Both the position numbers and the translations under genes were made by a program. A DNA stretch of 64,000 nucleotides from Mesobacillus campisalis (GTDB lineage: Bacteria > Bacillota > Bacilli > Bacillales > Cytobacillaceae). The stretch covers positions 99,788-163,787 of the forward strand of contig NZ_LAYY01000011.1 in assembly GCF_000986785.1 (NCBI RefSeq), in the 5' to 3' direction. The notes beneath the pieces are model-generated. The model worked only from the letters and a program-made list of their open reading frames with translations. It was not told the DNA's origin and did not search any database. This document shows, one piece after another, positions 11,101 to 18,548 of this stretch (positions are counted from its first letter, which is position 1; each line of letters starts with the position of its first letter).

Positions 11101-11361
11101 TTGGAAACAGTCACAATCGTTACCTTTAAGGTGAAGGGGTTGCCTGAACCCATCAAAATCGCTTCACAATACGAGCCTAGCATCAATCAAATCGGGAAAA
11201 TGATCTCTGATATTGTCAAAGCCAACAATATGAGCGGTGACATCCAATTTAAAAAGTTCCTGCAAGAGAATGGCCAAAAAATGTTCATCTATGAGATTGG
11301 CGGAACTAAATGTGTCGTTTTGGTTGAAAAACTGGAAAAGGTCATTGAATTTGAGAACTGA
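11101..11361 (+). CDS. Hypothetical small protein, 86 aa
   Basis: I do not recognise the family. The TTG at 11101 lies 9 bases after AGGAG, a better position than the in-frame ATG at 11092, which directly abuts the ribosome binding site; the ATG would add three residues. The product is soluble, Lys/Ile/Val-rich and predicted as an alternating beta-alpha-beta small domain with no membrane segment. It precedes the patatin gene by 94 bp on the same strand; whether they are functionally linked is unknown. Confidence 0.6.
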   Translation: METVTIVTFKVKGLPEPIKIASQYEPSINQIGKMISDIVKANNMSGDIQFKKFLQENGQKMFIYEIGGTKCVVLVEKLEKVIEFEN

Positions 11362-11455
11362 TGCATGGAATCAAGCTTTTAGCCGGCTCCTTCCTGTCTT
11401 GGCAACATAATCAAGACTGCAGTGGGGAATGCTAGTATAAAGGCATGGTGACGCT

Positions 11456-12364
11456 ATGAAAATTTTATGTTTGGACGGCGGGGGCATCCGTGGAGTTTAT
11501 GCGCTGGCCATCCTGGAAAGCATCGAAAAAGAATTCAACAAACCGATATCACACCATTTTGACTTACTGGCCGGGACCAGTACCGGGTCGATCATTGCCG
11601 CAGCCGCAGCCATCCAAAATGATATGGGCACAGTGCTCGAGATGTACAGGGAGTATGGGAGAAGGATATTTAACCGCCAGTCAAAAATCGGGCTTTTGGG
11701 AAGTGTGTACAGCGATCGGTATTTAAGAAAATTATTGAAGAAGGCTTTTGGTGATTTGAATCTTGCGGATGTTCCAAAGCCTTTGTTGATCCCTGCTGTA
11801 GACCTCACGCATGGCCGGCCGTTTGTCCACAGGTCCAATGTTCCGGGAGACGGCGAGGATATTCCCGTCAAACTGTGGGATGCTGTACTGTCGTCCTGTT
11901 CGGCGCCTGTTTATTTTCCGCCAAACAATGTGGAGAACAAGTATTTATCGATTGATGGCGGTCTGTGGGCCAATAATCCATCCCTTGTCTGTCTGTCGGA
12001 GGGAATCCATTATTTCAAGGAGAGCTTGGAGTCGATTTCCATCCTGTCATTGGGGACCGGACTCCAGAAAGTGGATTTCTCCTTTCCTTCCGAGAAGAAT
12101 TGGGGAATTGGGCATTGGCTTCCCCTCAGATGGCCTTCATTAAAAGTAGAGCCCAAATTGCTGGACCTGGCTCTCGATATTTCATCGGAATCCGTTTCTT
12201 ATCATTGCTCTCTGCTTCTTGGAAAGCAGTATTTCCGGATTAACAGGGAGCTCGGCAAGGAAATGCCATTTGATGAGATCGCTTATACAGAAACGCTCAT
12301 CAGGCTTGGCAAGGATACGTTTGCTGAACAAAAAAGCGACATAGCCGCGTTTTTACAAATTTAG
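11456..12364 (+). CDS. Patatin-like phospholipase (CapV-like)
   Basis: 302-residue patatin-domain lipase. Visible: glycine-rich oxyanion motif DGGGIRG (residues 7-13), nucleophile elbow G40-T-S42-T-G44, and the catalytic dyad aspartate D167 in the DGGLWANNPS motif. The N-terminus MKILCLDGGGIRGVYAL is typical of the bacterial patatin group that includes CBASS effectors and housekeeping lipases. No CD-NTase, HORMA, ubiquitin-like or other signalling partner gene lies within several kb, so an antiviral role is not supported by context. Likely hydrolyses membrane phospholipid acyl chains. Confidence 0.88.
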   Translation: MKILCLDGGGIRGVYALAILESIEKEFNKPISHHFDLLAGTSTGSIIAAAAAIQNDMGTVLEMYREYGRRIFNRQSKIGLLGSVYSDRYLRKLLKKAFGDLNLADVPKPLLIPAVDLTHGRPFVHRSNVPGDGEDIPVKLWDAVLSSCSAPVYFPPNNVENKYLSIDGGLWANNPSLVCLSEGIHYFKESLESISILSLGTGLQKVDFSFPSEKNWGIGHWLPLRWPSLKVEPKLLDLALDISSESVSYHCSLLLGKQYFRINRELGKEMPFDEIAYTETLIRLGKDTFAEQKSDIAAFLQI

Positions 12365-12372
12365 GGATGTTA

Positions 12373-12402
12373 TTGCATACAGTGGGTATTTTATGGTAAT
12401 AT
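12373..12402 (+). promoter_or_regulatory. Promoter of the structured leader/mutS2-like gene
   Basis: TTGCAT (12373-12378), 18-bp spacer, TAATAT (12397-12402) preceded by TG at -15/-14 (extended -10). It starts right after the patatin stop codon. Confidence 0.5.
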
Positions 12403-12408
12403 TTAAGA

Positions 12409-12625
12409 GTAACTAAATTGGACTGTGTGAAGGAGTATGTTGTATGTTAGGTGTCGTTCTTAACTAATCCAGCTAATTGGATAATGTCATTCCAGCGGAT
12501 TTTGTCCTTTTTTATATGGACATAGTCTTATTTAAGCATGGGATGAAGTTAAGAACAATGGTCCAAACATGCATACTATCCTTAACCGATCGTAGCTGTG
12601 TACCCATGGGCACCAGCTTTTTATT
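12409..12625 (+). ncRNA. Candidate structured RNA or cis-regulatory leader
   Basis: A gene-free stretch after a promoter holds a perfect long-range 10-bp helix, GTTCTTAACT (12456-12465) with AGTTAAGAAC (12547-12556). This encloses two local hairpins, ATCCA/TGGAT (12467-12482) and TGTCC/GGACA (12503-12522). A helix AGCTG/CAGCT around CCCATGGG (about 12592-12617) followed by TTTTTATTTT could act as a terminator. No known riboswitch consensus was recognised. It may be a leader of the MutS2-like gene or a separate small RNA. Confidence 0.35.
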
Positions 12626-12674
12626 TTGGTTAAAAATAGTGGGGCAGGCGAATTATTGCTTGCCGAATTTTCAG

Positions 12675-12712
12675 GCCGCGTTGACATTGTTCAACGCGGC
12701 TATTTTATATTT
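12675..12712 (+). terminator. Terminator-like hairpin directly before the mutS2-like gene
   Basis: GCCGCGTTGA/TCAACGCGGC, a perfect 10-bp stem with a 6-base loop followed by the weak T-rich stretch TATTTTATATTT. It sits only 14 bases before the ribosome binding site, so it may attenuate expression of the downstream gene. Confidence 0.55.
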
Positions 12713-12726
12713 CAGGAGGATGAAAA

Positions 12727-14655
12727 TTGAACAATCATACTTTTAAAGTGCTTGAATTTGAAAAAATCAAGGAATCAGCAGCAAGCTATGCTTTAACAAA
12801 AGCTGGCAGGGAAAAAGTGCTAGGGCTCATACCATCAACTAATCTCAAACAAATAGAGTCATGGCAGGAAGAGCTTACCGAAGCAGTGGAAATCACGAAA
12901 AAATCTACAAGCGTCCCTGTCCATGGGCTGGAGGGGATGGAGCTTTTTTTAAGGAACCTGAATAAAGGGGAAGCTCTCCGCCCAGAACAGCTTTCCAAAC
13001 TGGCTGATTTTCTGGATTGCTGCGGCAAAATGCACCGGTTCATGAAAGATAAAGAGTGGTTCGCGCCAAGGGTAAGCAGCTATGTGTACTCTATCGAACA
13101 GCTTCCGGACCTTGAAAGGGAAATCATCCGCTGCATCCGCAATGGCGGTGTTGATGACTATGCCAGCAAGGAACTTCTGAAGGTGAGAAAGCAGATTTCC
13201 ATTCAGGAGGACCGCCTTAAGGAGAAGGTTATGCAAATGGTTCGTTCGGGTAAATATAAAGCTTATCTGCAGGAACAAGTGGTCAGCCAGCGGGATGGCC
13301 GGTATGTGATTCCGGTGAAAAAGGAATATCGTCATAAATTCAAAGGTTCTGTTCTGGACAACTCGGCATCCGGTTCGACCCTTTTTATCGAACCCGAAGA
13401 GATTGCTGCCTATTCAGAGCAGATTTCATGGCTAAGGGCGGAAGAAGAAGCCGAAGTAGATAAAGTCCTGTTTTATTTATCAGGACTGGTTGAAGAAAAA
13501 GAACGGGAAATTCGCCTCGCCGTAGAAACGATGGTTCATTACGATGTGCTGTTCGCCAAGGCCAAATACAGCCGGGGGATGGATGGCCGGAAACCGGTGC
13601 TGAATGAATCCCACTACATCCATTTGGTGGAAGCGCGGCATCCGTTGCTTGGAAGCCAGGCTGTTCCGCTCACGGTTGAACTCGGAAACCCTGAAAATGC
13701 CCTTGTTATTACCGGCCCGAACACCGGCGGCAAAACAGTAACTCTTAAAACGGTGGGGCTGCTTACGTTGATGGCGCAGGCTGGCTTGCATCTCCCTGTG
13801 GCGGAGGGCAGCTGTGTCAGTGTGTTCCAGAATATACTCGTTGATATTGGCGATGGCCAAAGCATTACGGAAAATCTAAGTTCGTTTAGTTCGCGCATTG
13901 TCAATATTATTGGAATTTTAAAAGAAACCAATGACCGCAGTCTGGTGCTTTTGGATGAACTAGGTTCCGGAACAGACCCGGGCGAGGGAATGGGGCTGGC
14001 AACGGCGATTCTGGAACAGCTTTCCGCAAAAGGAGCCACCCTTATGGCGACAACCCATTACAGCGAAATGAAGGAATTTGCACACCAGCACGACGGATTT
14101 GTCAATGGCTCAATGGAATTCAATCTGGAAACATTGAGGCCGACCTATAAACTGATCATCGGCAAGGGCGGGGAAAGCCAGGCCTTTGCCATCGCCTTGA
14201 AGCTTGGCATCCACCCAAGGCTCATTGAACGGGCACATGAAATCACCTATAAACAGGCTAAGACCTATCTGGACGAGGATATCGATTCTGCTGCAAAACG
14301 GGAACGTGAAAAACAGATAATTGTAAATAAGCACCAGCAAAGAGCGAAAAAGCCTGCCCAGCCGAAAGTAAAGGTCCCTGTTTTCCATCAGGGGGACAAT
14401 GTTGTCCTGTCACCGGGAAATGTCTTTGGAATTGTTTATAAGGGTCCGGATGAACAGGGGAATTATATTGTTCAGGTCAAAGGCAAAAAAGAGGTTTATA
14501 ACCATAAGCGGATCACGTTAAATATTGCCGCGAAGGAATTGTATCCCGACGATTATGATTTTGATATCATTTTCGAATCAGTGGAAAAGAGAAAAAACAA
14601 AAAGCTGCTGTCGCGAAAGCATGTGGAAGGAATCGTCATAGATCACGAGGATTAG
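12727..14655 (+). CDS. MutS2-family ATPase lacking the Smr domain
   Basis: 642 residues. MutS core/clamp region (about 1-300), then ABC-type ATPase with Walker A GPNTGGKT (330-337), signature region ITENLSSFSSR, Walker B LVLLDELGSGTDP and the H-loop TTHYSEMK. Canonical MutS2 (about 785 aa) ends in a KOW-like segment and a nuclease Smr domain. Here a KOW-like stretch (GDNVVLSPGNVFGIV) is present but the protein stops without Smr. It is therefore a paralogue of MutS2/RqcU, possibly acting on branched DNA or collided ribosomes; function inferred only. Start is TTG, 7 bases after AGGAGG; the ATG between them opens only an 8-codon frame. Confidence 0.85.
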   Translation: MNNHTFKVLEFEKIKESAASYALTKAGREKVLGLIPSTNLKQIESWQEELTEAVEITKKSTSVPVHGLEGMELFLRNLNKGEALRPEQLSKLADFLDCCGKMHRFMKDKEWFAPRVSSYVYSIEQLPDLEREIIRCIRNGGVDDYASKELLKVRKQISIQEDRLKEKVMQMVRSGKYKAYLQEQVVSQRDGRYVIPVKKEYRHKFKGSVLDNSASGSTLFIEPEEIAAYSEQISWLRAEEEAEVDKVLFYLSGLVEEKEREIRLAVETMVHYDVLFAKAKYSRGMDGRKPVLNESHYIHLVEARHPLLGSQAVPLTVELGNPENALVITGPNTGGKTVTLKTVGLLTLMAQAGLHLPVAEGSCVSVFQNILVDIGDGQSITENLSSFSSRIVNIIGILKETNDRSLVLLDELGSGTDPGEGMGLATAILEQLSAKGATLMATTHYSEMKEFAHQHDGFVNGSMEFNLETLRPTYKLIIGKGGESQAFAIALKLGIHPRLIERAHEITYKQAKTYLDEDIDSAAKREREKQIIVNKHQQRAKKPAQPKVKVPVFHQGDNVVLSPGNVFGIVYKGPDEQGNYIVQVKGKKEVYNHKRITLNIAAKELYPDDYDFDIIFESVEKRKNKKLLSRKHVEGIVIDHED

Positions 14656-14659
14656 CAAA

Positions 14660-14695
14660 AAAGAGACATGCCGGCTTAAGGTATGTCTCTTTTTC
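14660..14695 (+). terminator. Rho-independent terminator
   Basis: AGAGACAT/ATGTCTCT stem, extended by CC/GG, followed by TTTTT. Lies between the convergent mutS2-like gene and the minus-strand gene. Confidence 0.85.
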
Positions 14696-14711
14696 AATCA
14701 GTGGATTCTGG

Positions 14712-15011
14712 CTATCCATTTCGCTTTCTGATTTCTTCTGTTACCACAAAAGCGAGGTCATCATTGCCAAACAGTGACAGGACACCAAGCAGCGTATCGT
14801 CTGGCACTTCTCCTGCTTCTTCTTTTGGCACGGTCAGGTCAATCGCTTCCCTCAAAGCCTGGTTGGATGCCTGCTGGGGGTAGGCGCGCAGGTAAAGTTC
14901 TTCGGGGTCAAGGTCATGATTGACGCACCATTGAGCAAAAACGAGTATCATCATTTTTTCCTCGCCCTGGTAGTTCTGAATGATTTGATCTTGCAGGTCC
15001 TTTTGGTCCAT
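14712..15011 (-). CDS. Hypothetical protein, 99 aa
   Basis: Not recognised. ATG preceded by AAAGGAGA on the minus strand. The product is acidic and helical (WCVNHDLDPEELYLRAYP in the middle), without signal peptide or membrane segment. Monocistronic, convergent with the MutS2-like gene and divergent from the DUF1292 gene. Confidence 0.7.
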   Translation of the reverse strand: MDQKDLQDQIIQNYQGEEKMMILVFAQWCVNHDLDPEELYLRAYPQQASNQALREAIDLTVPKEEAGEVPDDTLLGVLSLFGNDDLAFVVTEEIRKRNG

Positions 15012-15150
15012 ACGTATTCTCCTTTAAGCTTATACCTTGATTATACCTGTTGAAGCCGGAGAATGAAAAAGAAAACATAGGGTTTATTTTTACCTGCAAG
15101 GGAAGATAATGAGTAAGTGGAAGACACATAAACAGGGAGGAGCACGTAAA

Positions 15151-15417
15151 ATGGAAAAAGTGGAAGTTGGCGAAGTGTTCACCATTACCGATGAAAACAA
15201 TGAGGAACAGGAAGTAGAAGTAATGGCTGCATTAACGCTGGATGACACAGAGTATATAGCTGTTAGCTTTGTTGAGGACCTTAGGGAGGAAACCCAGGAG
15301 GACATTGATCTATTCTTTATGAAATTGGACGAGGATGGCGACTTCTCGGCAATCGAAAGCGACGAGGAATTTGACAAGGTTTCCTCGGCTTTTGATGAAA
15401 GAATGGGCGGTAATTAG
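15151..15417 (+). CDS. DUF1292 family protein (YrzB-like)
   Basis: 88-residue very acidic protein beginning MEKVEVGEVFTITDENNEEQ, matching the DUF1292 pattern of a short beta-rich domain (TITDENNEEQEVEV ... YIAVSF) followed by an acidic tail. The family has no established function in Bacillus. GGGAGGAG ribosome binding site supports the ATG at 15151 rather than an upstream in-frame ATG. Single gene, ended by a bidirectional terminator. Confidence 0.85.
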   Translation: MEKVEVGEVFTITDENNEEQEVEVMAALTLDDTEYIAVSFVEDLREETQEDIDLFFMKLDEDGDFSAIESDEEFDKVSSAFDERMGGN

Positions 15418-15433
15418 GATAAAGATTCAGACT

Positions 15434-15461
15434 AAAGAGAGCGGATATCCGCTCTCTTTTT
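15434..15461. terminator. Bidirectional terminator
   Basis: AAAGAGAGCGGA/TCCGCTCTCTTT palindrome with A and T runs on both sides; it can serve both the DUF1292 gene and phaC, which converge here. Confidence 0.85.
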
Positions 15462-15466
15462 ACATG

Positions 15467-16492
15467 CTAGTGGATGGAGTCCGATCTCTCATGAAGCCAT
15501 TGCTGCAGAAATTCCGGGAGCTTGCCTCTAATTGCCAGGGTGATATGGCCGGCTTTTATCGCTTTGTACGTCAGATCCTCCGAGGAGACTTTCTTCAATA
15601 CTGGCACAATCATTTCCTCGGGAACGAGTTCGTCTTCGCTTGCTGATACTACCAGCAGGCTTGCCTTGATGCTTCCAAGGTTGACTTTCTCACCGTTAAT
15701 CAGCAAATGGTTGTTGATAAGCTGATTCTCTTTAAGGAGATCGTTGGTTACCTGTCTTAACGCTGCACCGGAGAAAGGGACATGCCCTTTTATCCATTGA
15801 TTTACACGATACCATTTTTCCAAAAAATGCGGATCCCCTGTCCTGCCGATTAGAGATAGATACGGGGTATAAGAGATGGGGGAGGTAATGAGCCGAAACG
15901 TGGTTTCCATTACGTTCGGCGGGATGGTGCCGTATACGTCGGCAAGCTCATCGATATTTAGTTCACCAGATTTAATCGCTTTATGCCATTGTTGAAAAAC
16001 AGGGCTGTTCTCAAAATCAAGCGGAGGAGAGAAAAGGATTAAATTCCGCATGGGTTCTTTTGCGAGCGCAGCATAAATGGCTGCCAGGGTGCCGCCAAGG
16101 CAGTAGCCAACGACAGTGATTCCTTCAGAACGGGAATGTGCAAGCGCCCTTCTTACCCCTTTTTGAATATACCCCATAATATAATCATCCAGCGTGAGGT
16201 CTTTGTCCTCATAGCCGAGGATGCCAAAGTCCAATAAATACACTTCATATCCTTCTTTGGAAAAAGCCTCAATCATGCTTGAGCCTGGATACAAATCCAG
16301 GATAAACGGCTGGTTGATAAGGGAATACACGAGGAACAGCGGAGTTTTGTATTTCCGGCAGGGAGCGGGATAGTGCCATAAAACCGCTTTGTTTTTCTTC
16401 CAAACCGCTTGTCTTGGAGTGGCTCCTCTGGTGAAGTCTTCCGTAAGGAAATGTTGTTTGTCTGCTTGGTCCCCTTTTGATTGGCTACTCAC
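15467..16492 (-). CDS. phaC: Polyhydroxyalkanoate synthase, class III/IV catalytic subunit
   Basis: Polymerises (R)-3-hydroxyacyl-CoA into PHA granules. 341 residues, alpha/beta hydrolase fold with the synthase lipase box G-Y-C131-L-G-G, later Asp in SASEDELVP and His in IKAGHITLAIRG, forming the Cys-Asp-His triad. Size fits class III/IV PhaC. The start is GTG, 8 bases after AGGGGA, and overlaps the end of the upstream phaR-like gene by 8 bp, implying translational coupling. The region also encodes 3-hydroxybutyrate dehydrogenase (21584), which acts on the breakdown monomer. Confidence 0.93.
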   Translation of the reverse strand: MSSQSKGDQADKQHFLTEDFTRGATPRQAVWKKNKAVLWHYPAPCRKYKTPLFLVYSLINQPFILDLYPGSSMIEAFSKEGYEVYLLDFGILGYEDKDLTLDDYIMGYIQKGVRRALAHSRSEGITVVGYCLGGTLAAIYAALAKEPMRNLILFSPPLDFENSPVFQQWHKAIKSGELNIDELADVYGTIPPNVMETTFRLITSPISYTPYLSLIGRTGDPHFLEKWYRVNQWIKGHVPFSGAALRQVTNDLLKENQLINNHLLINGEKVNLGSIKASLLVVSASEDELVPEEMIVPVLKKVSSEDLTYKAIKAGHITLAIRGKLPEFLQQWLHERSDSIH

Positions 16493-16817
16493 GGGTCATC
16501 CCCTGTGCCTCAAGCTGCTTAAGCAGTACTGAGAGCTTTTCATCCATTTCATCCAGTTTTTCTTCAATTTGAATTCCCAGCTTTGCCATGTTTGCAAGAT
16601 CATCCCTGGTTGGGATATTTAGTTGGCGGGCAGCCAGATTTTGTTGCTCGCGGAGTGCTTTTAATGTATCTGTATGCCGGGCAAGCCCCAGTTTGGCGAG
16701 TTTGATCATTTTTTCGTTGTCGAGTTTACTTTGAATCGCTTCATTTATGCCTTTTTCCACCCTGAAGCCCAGAAGTTTAATTGCTTTTGAAAGATTAATG
16801 GACACCTTATAGGTCAT
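16485..16817 (-). CDS. PhaR/phasin-like PHA synthase partner, 110 aa
   Basis: Helical, charged protein with coiled-coil-like second half; the segment NIPTRDDLANMAKLGIQIEE resembles the conserved stretch of PhaR/phasin-type proteins (T-x-D-D-x-A-N-x-A-x-L, EEKxD). Class IV synthases need a PhaR subunit of about 200 residues, so this one is short. Overlap with phaC strongly suggests a synthase complex. Start at 16817 is preferred because AAAGGA lies 9 bases upstream; in-frame ATGs at 16835 and 16823 are less well placed. Assignment as PhaR is inference. Confidence 0.65.
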   Translation of the reverse strand: MTYKVSINLSKAIKLLGFRVEKGINEAIQSKLDNEKMIKLAKLGLARHTDTLKALREQQNLAARQLNIPTRDDLANMAKLGIQIEEKLDEMDEKLSVLLKQLEAQGMTRE

Positions 16818-16912
16818 CTTCATCCGTCCTTTCATGGTTAGGTGTCTTGTCCTGATACAAGCTCAATATAGTATATCCATGCCAACCATATTGGTGTTTA
16901 AAAATGATGCAG

Positions 16913-16942
16913 TTGCACCCTGCCCAATTTACAGGGTTATAA
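16913..16942 (+). promoter_or_regulatory. Promoter of the P450 gene with an internal palindrome
   Basis: TTGCAC (16913-16918), 18-bp spacer, TTATAA (16937-16942). The spacer contains ACCCTG-N9-CAGGGT (16917-16937), a perfect interrupted palindrome placed where a repressor would block RNA polymerase. About 130 bases of leader follow before the ATG at 17071. Confidence 0.5.
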
Positions 16943-17070
16943 AAATACTATTAAAAAAAGGCGTAAGCACAGCACCCAATGCCTATACCGTTTTTCCTAA
17001 GATGAATATGATGTGGGGAACTTTGTCTGATAGTCAAATATTATATTAATAGGAGGGATCCAACTCTTAC

Positions 17071-18432
17071 ATGGGTACATCCGACAGGTACAAGTCTCCG
17101 TCTGGTCCAAAAGGAAAAATGTTTACCGGTCATTTGGCAGAATTTCAATCTGACCCTCTAGCTTTTTTGTCGCAGCTATCAAAAGAGCATGGCCCGGTGG
17201 CATCGTTTCGCCTGGGGCCCTTTCAGCGGGTGAAGCTGGTTTCGGACCCCGAATTGATCAAGGAGATTCTGGTAACCAAGCAAAAATCCTTCATAAAATC
17301 CAGGGATTTACGAGTGTTAAAATCTTTGGTCGGCGAGGGGCTCTTAACTAGTGAAAAAGAGATTCATATGCGGCAGAGAAGGCTCATCCAGCCTGCTTTC
17401 AAAAAGTCCCACATTGCCGGGTATGCACAGGATATGATTGATACATCAATCAGTTATTTGGCGGACTGGGAGCATGGCCAAACGAGAATGGTCAGTGAAG
17501 ACATGATGAATATTACTCTCGGCATCATCAGCAAAACGATGTTTGGCATGGAATTTAATGAAGGATACGAAAGGATAGGCGAACCCCTTGAAAAGTGCAT
17601 GAAGCTTGCTGTCAGGAGGATGAGGTCGGCCGTGCCTCTCCCGCTGTGGCTGCCTACAAAGAAGAACATGGAATTTAAAGAGGCGGTCAAGACCCTTGAT
17701 GAAGTACTGTTTAACATAATTGAAGGCCGCAGGGAAGACAGTACAGAACACCATGACCTTCTTGGCATTTTAATGGCTGCCCGTGATGAAAGCGATGGAC
17801 AGGGGATGACAGACTCCCAGCTTCGCGATGAATTGATGACCATCTTCCTGGCAGGTCATGAAACAACTGCGAACGCTCTTGCCTGGACGCTCTTCCTGCT
17901 GTCGCAAAATCCCGAGGCTGAAAAAAAGCTCCATCAGGAACTTGACCAGGTGATAGGCAACAGGAATCCGAATCCTGAAGATTTCATGAAATTATCTTAT
18001 ACGCAAAACATAATCTGGGAATCTCTTCGCCTGTATCCTCCTGCTTATGTGATTGGCCGCGATGCCATAGAAGATGTTGTTATCGGCGATTACTTGGTGA
18101 AAAAGGGCGAGATGGTTATGATGAGCCAGTATGTCATGCATCGCGATCCGGCCTATTTCGAGCAGCCAGAATCATTTCTGCCGGAGCGGTTTGAAAACAA
18201 TTACATGAAAACCCTGCCGCCATATGCCTTTTTTCCTTTTGGGGGAGGGCCAAGGGTATGCATCGGAAATCATTTTGCCTTGATGGAGGCGGTCCTTGTT
18301 TTGGCATGCATTGCCCGGCGCTGGAGAGTTCGTCTCGCTCCCGGCCATCATACAGTGAGGCCCCAGCCGCTAATCACGATGAGGCCCAAACAGGGCTTGC
18401 TAATGGTAATAGAAGAACATAAAAATCTTTGA
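17071..18432 (+). CDS. Cytochrome P450
   Basis: 453-residue soluble P450. I-helix AGHETT (about residues 267-272), K-helix ExxR in ESLR, and the heme loop FGGGPRVCIG with the thiolate ligand C397. The E/FGGGPR form resembles CYP102/CYP110/CYP4-like fatty-acid hydroxylases, so an alkane or fatty-acid substrate is possible but not proven. No fused reductase and no adjacent ferredoxin gene, so redox partners are elsewhere. AGGAGGG lies about 12 bases before the ATG, a long spacing. Confidence 0.92.
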   Translation: MGTSDRYKSPSGPKGKMFTGHLAEFQSDPLAFLSQLSKEHGPVASFRLGPFQRVKLVSDPELIKEILVTKQKSFIKSRDLRVLKSLVGEGLLTSEKEIHMRQRRLIQPAFKKSHIAGYAQDMIDTSISYLADWEHGQTRMVSEDMMNITLGIISKTMFGMEFNEGYERIGEPLEKCMKLAVRRMRSAVPLPLWLPTKKNMEFKEAVKTLDEVLFNIIEGRREDSTEHHDLLGILMAARDESDGQGMTDSQLRDELMTIFLAGHETTANALAWTLFLLSQNPEAEKKLHQELDQVIGNRNPNPEDFMKLSYTQNIIWESLRLYPPAYVIGRDAIEDVVIGDYLVKKGEMVMMSQYVMHRDPAYFEQPESFLPERFENNYMKTLPPYAFFPFGGGPRVCIGNHFALMEAVLVLACIARRWRVRLAPGHHTVRPQPLITMRPKQGLLMVIEEHKNL

Positions 18433-18548
18433 GCAGGCTGTCCTTCGCTGCTATTATTTGATTCCTCATAATATTTTATCTATTCCCTTCAAATTTTGCC
18501 CTTGCATGCTAATATATTAATAGGAACTGCCGGAAGGAAGGGAAAAAA

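Noticed and set aside
11456..12364. CBASS antiphage system based on the patatin
   Set aside because: No CD-NTase, accessory or second-messenger gene nearby; a patatin alone is not enough.
12477..12746. 89-codon frame overlapping the start of the MutS2-like gene
   Set aside because: No ribosome binding site, overlaps the terminator hairpin and the true gene start, and composition is not protein-like.
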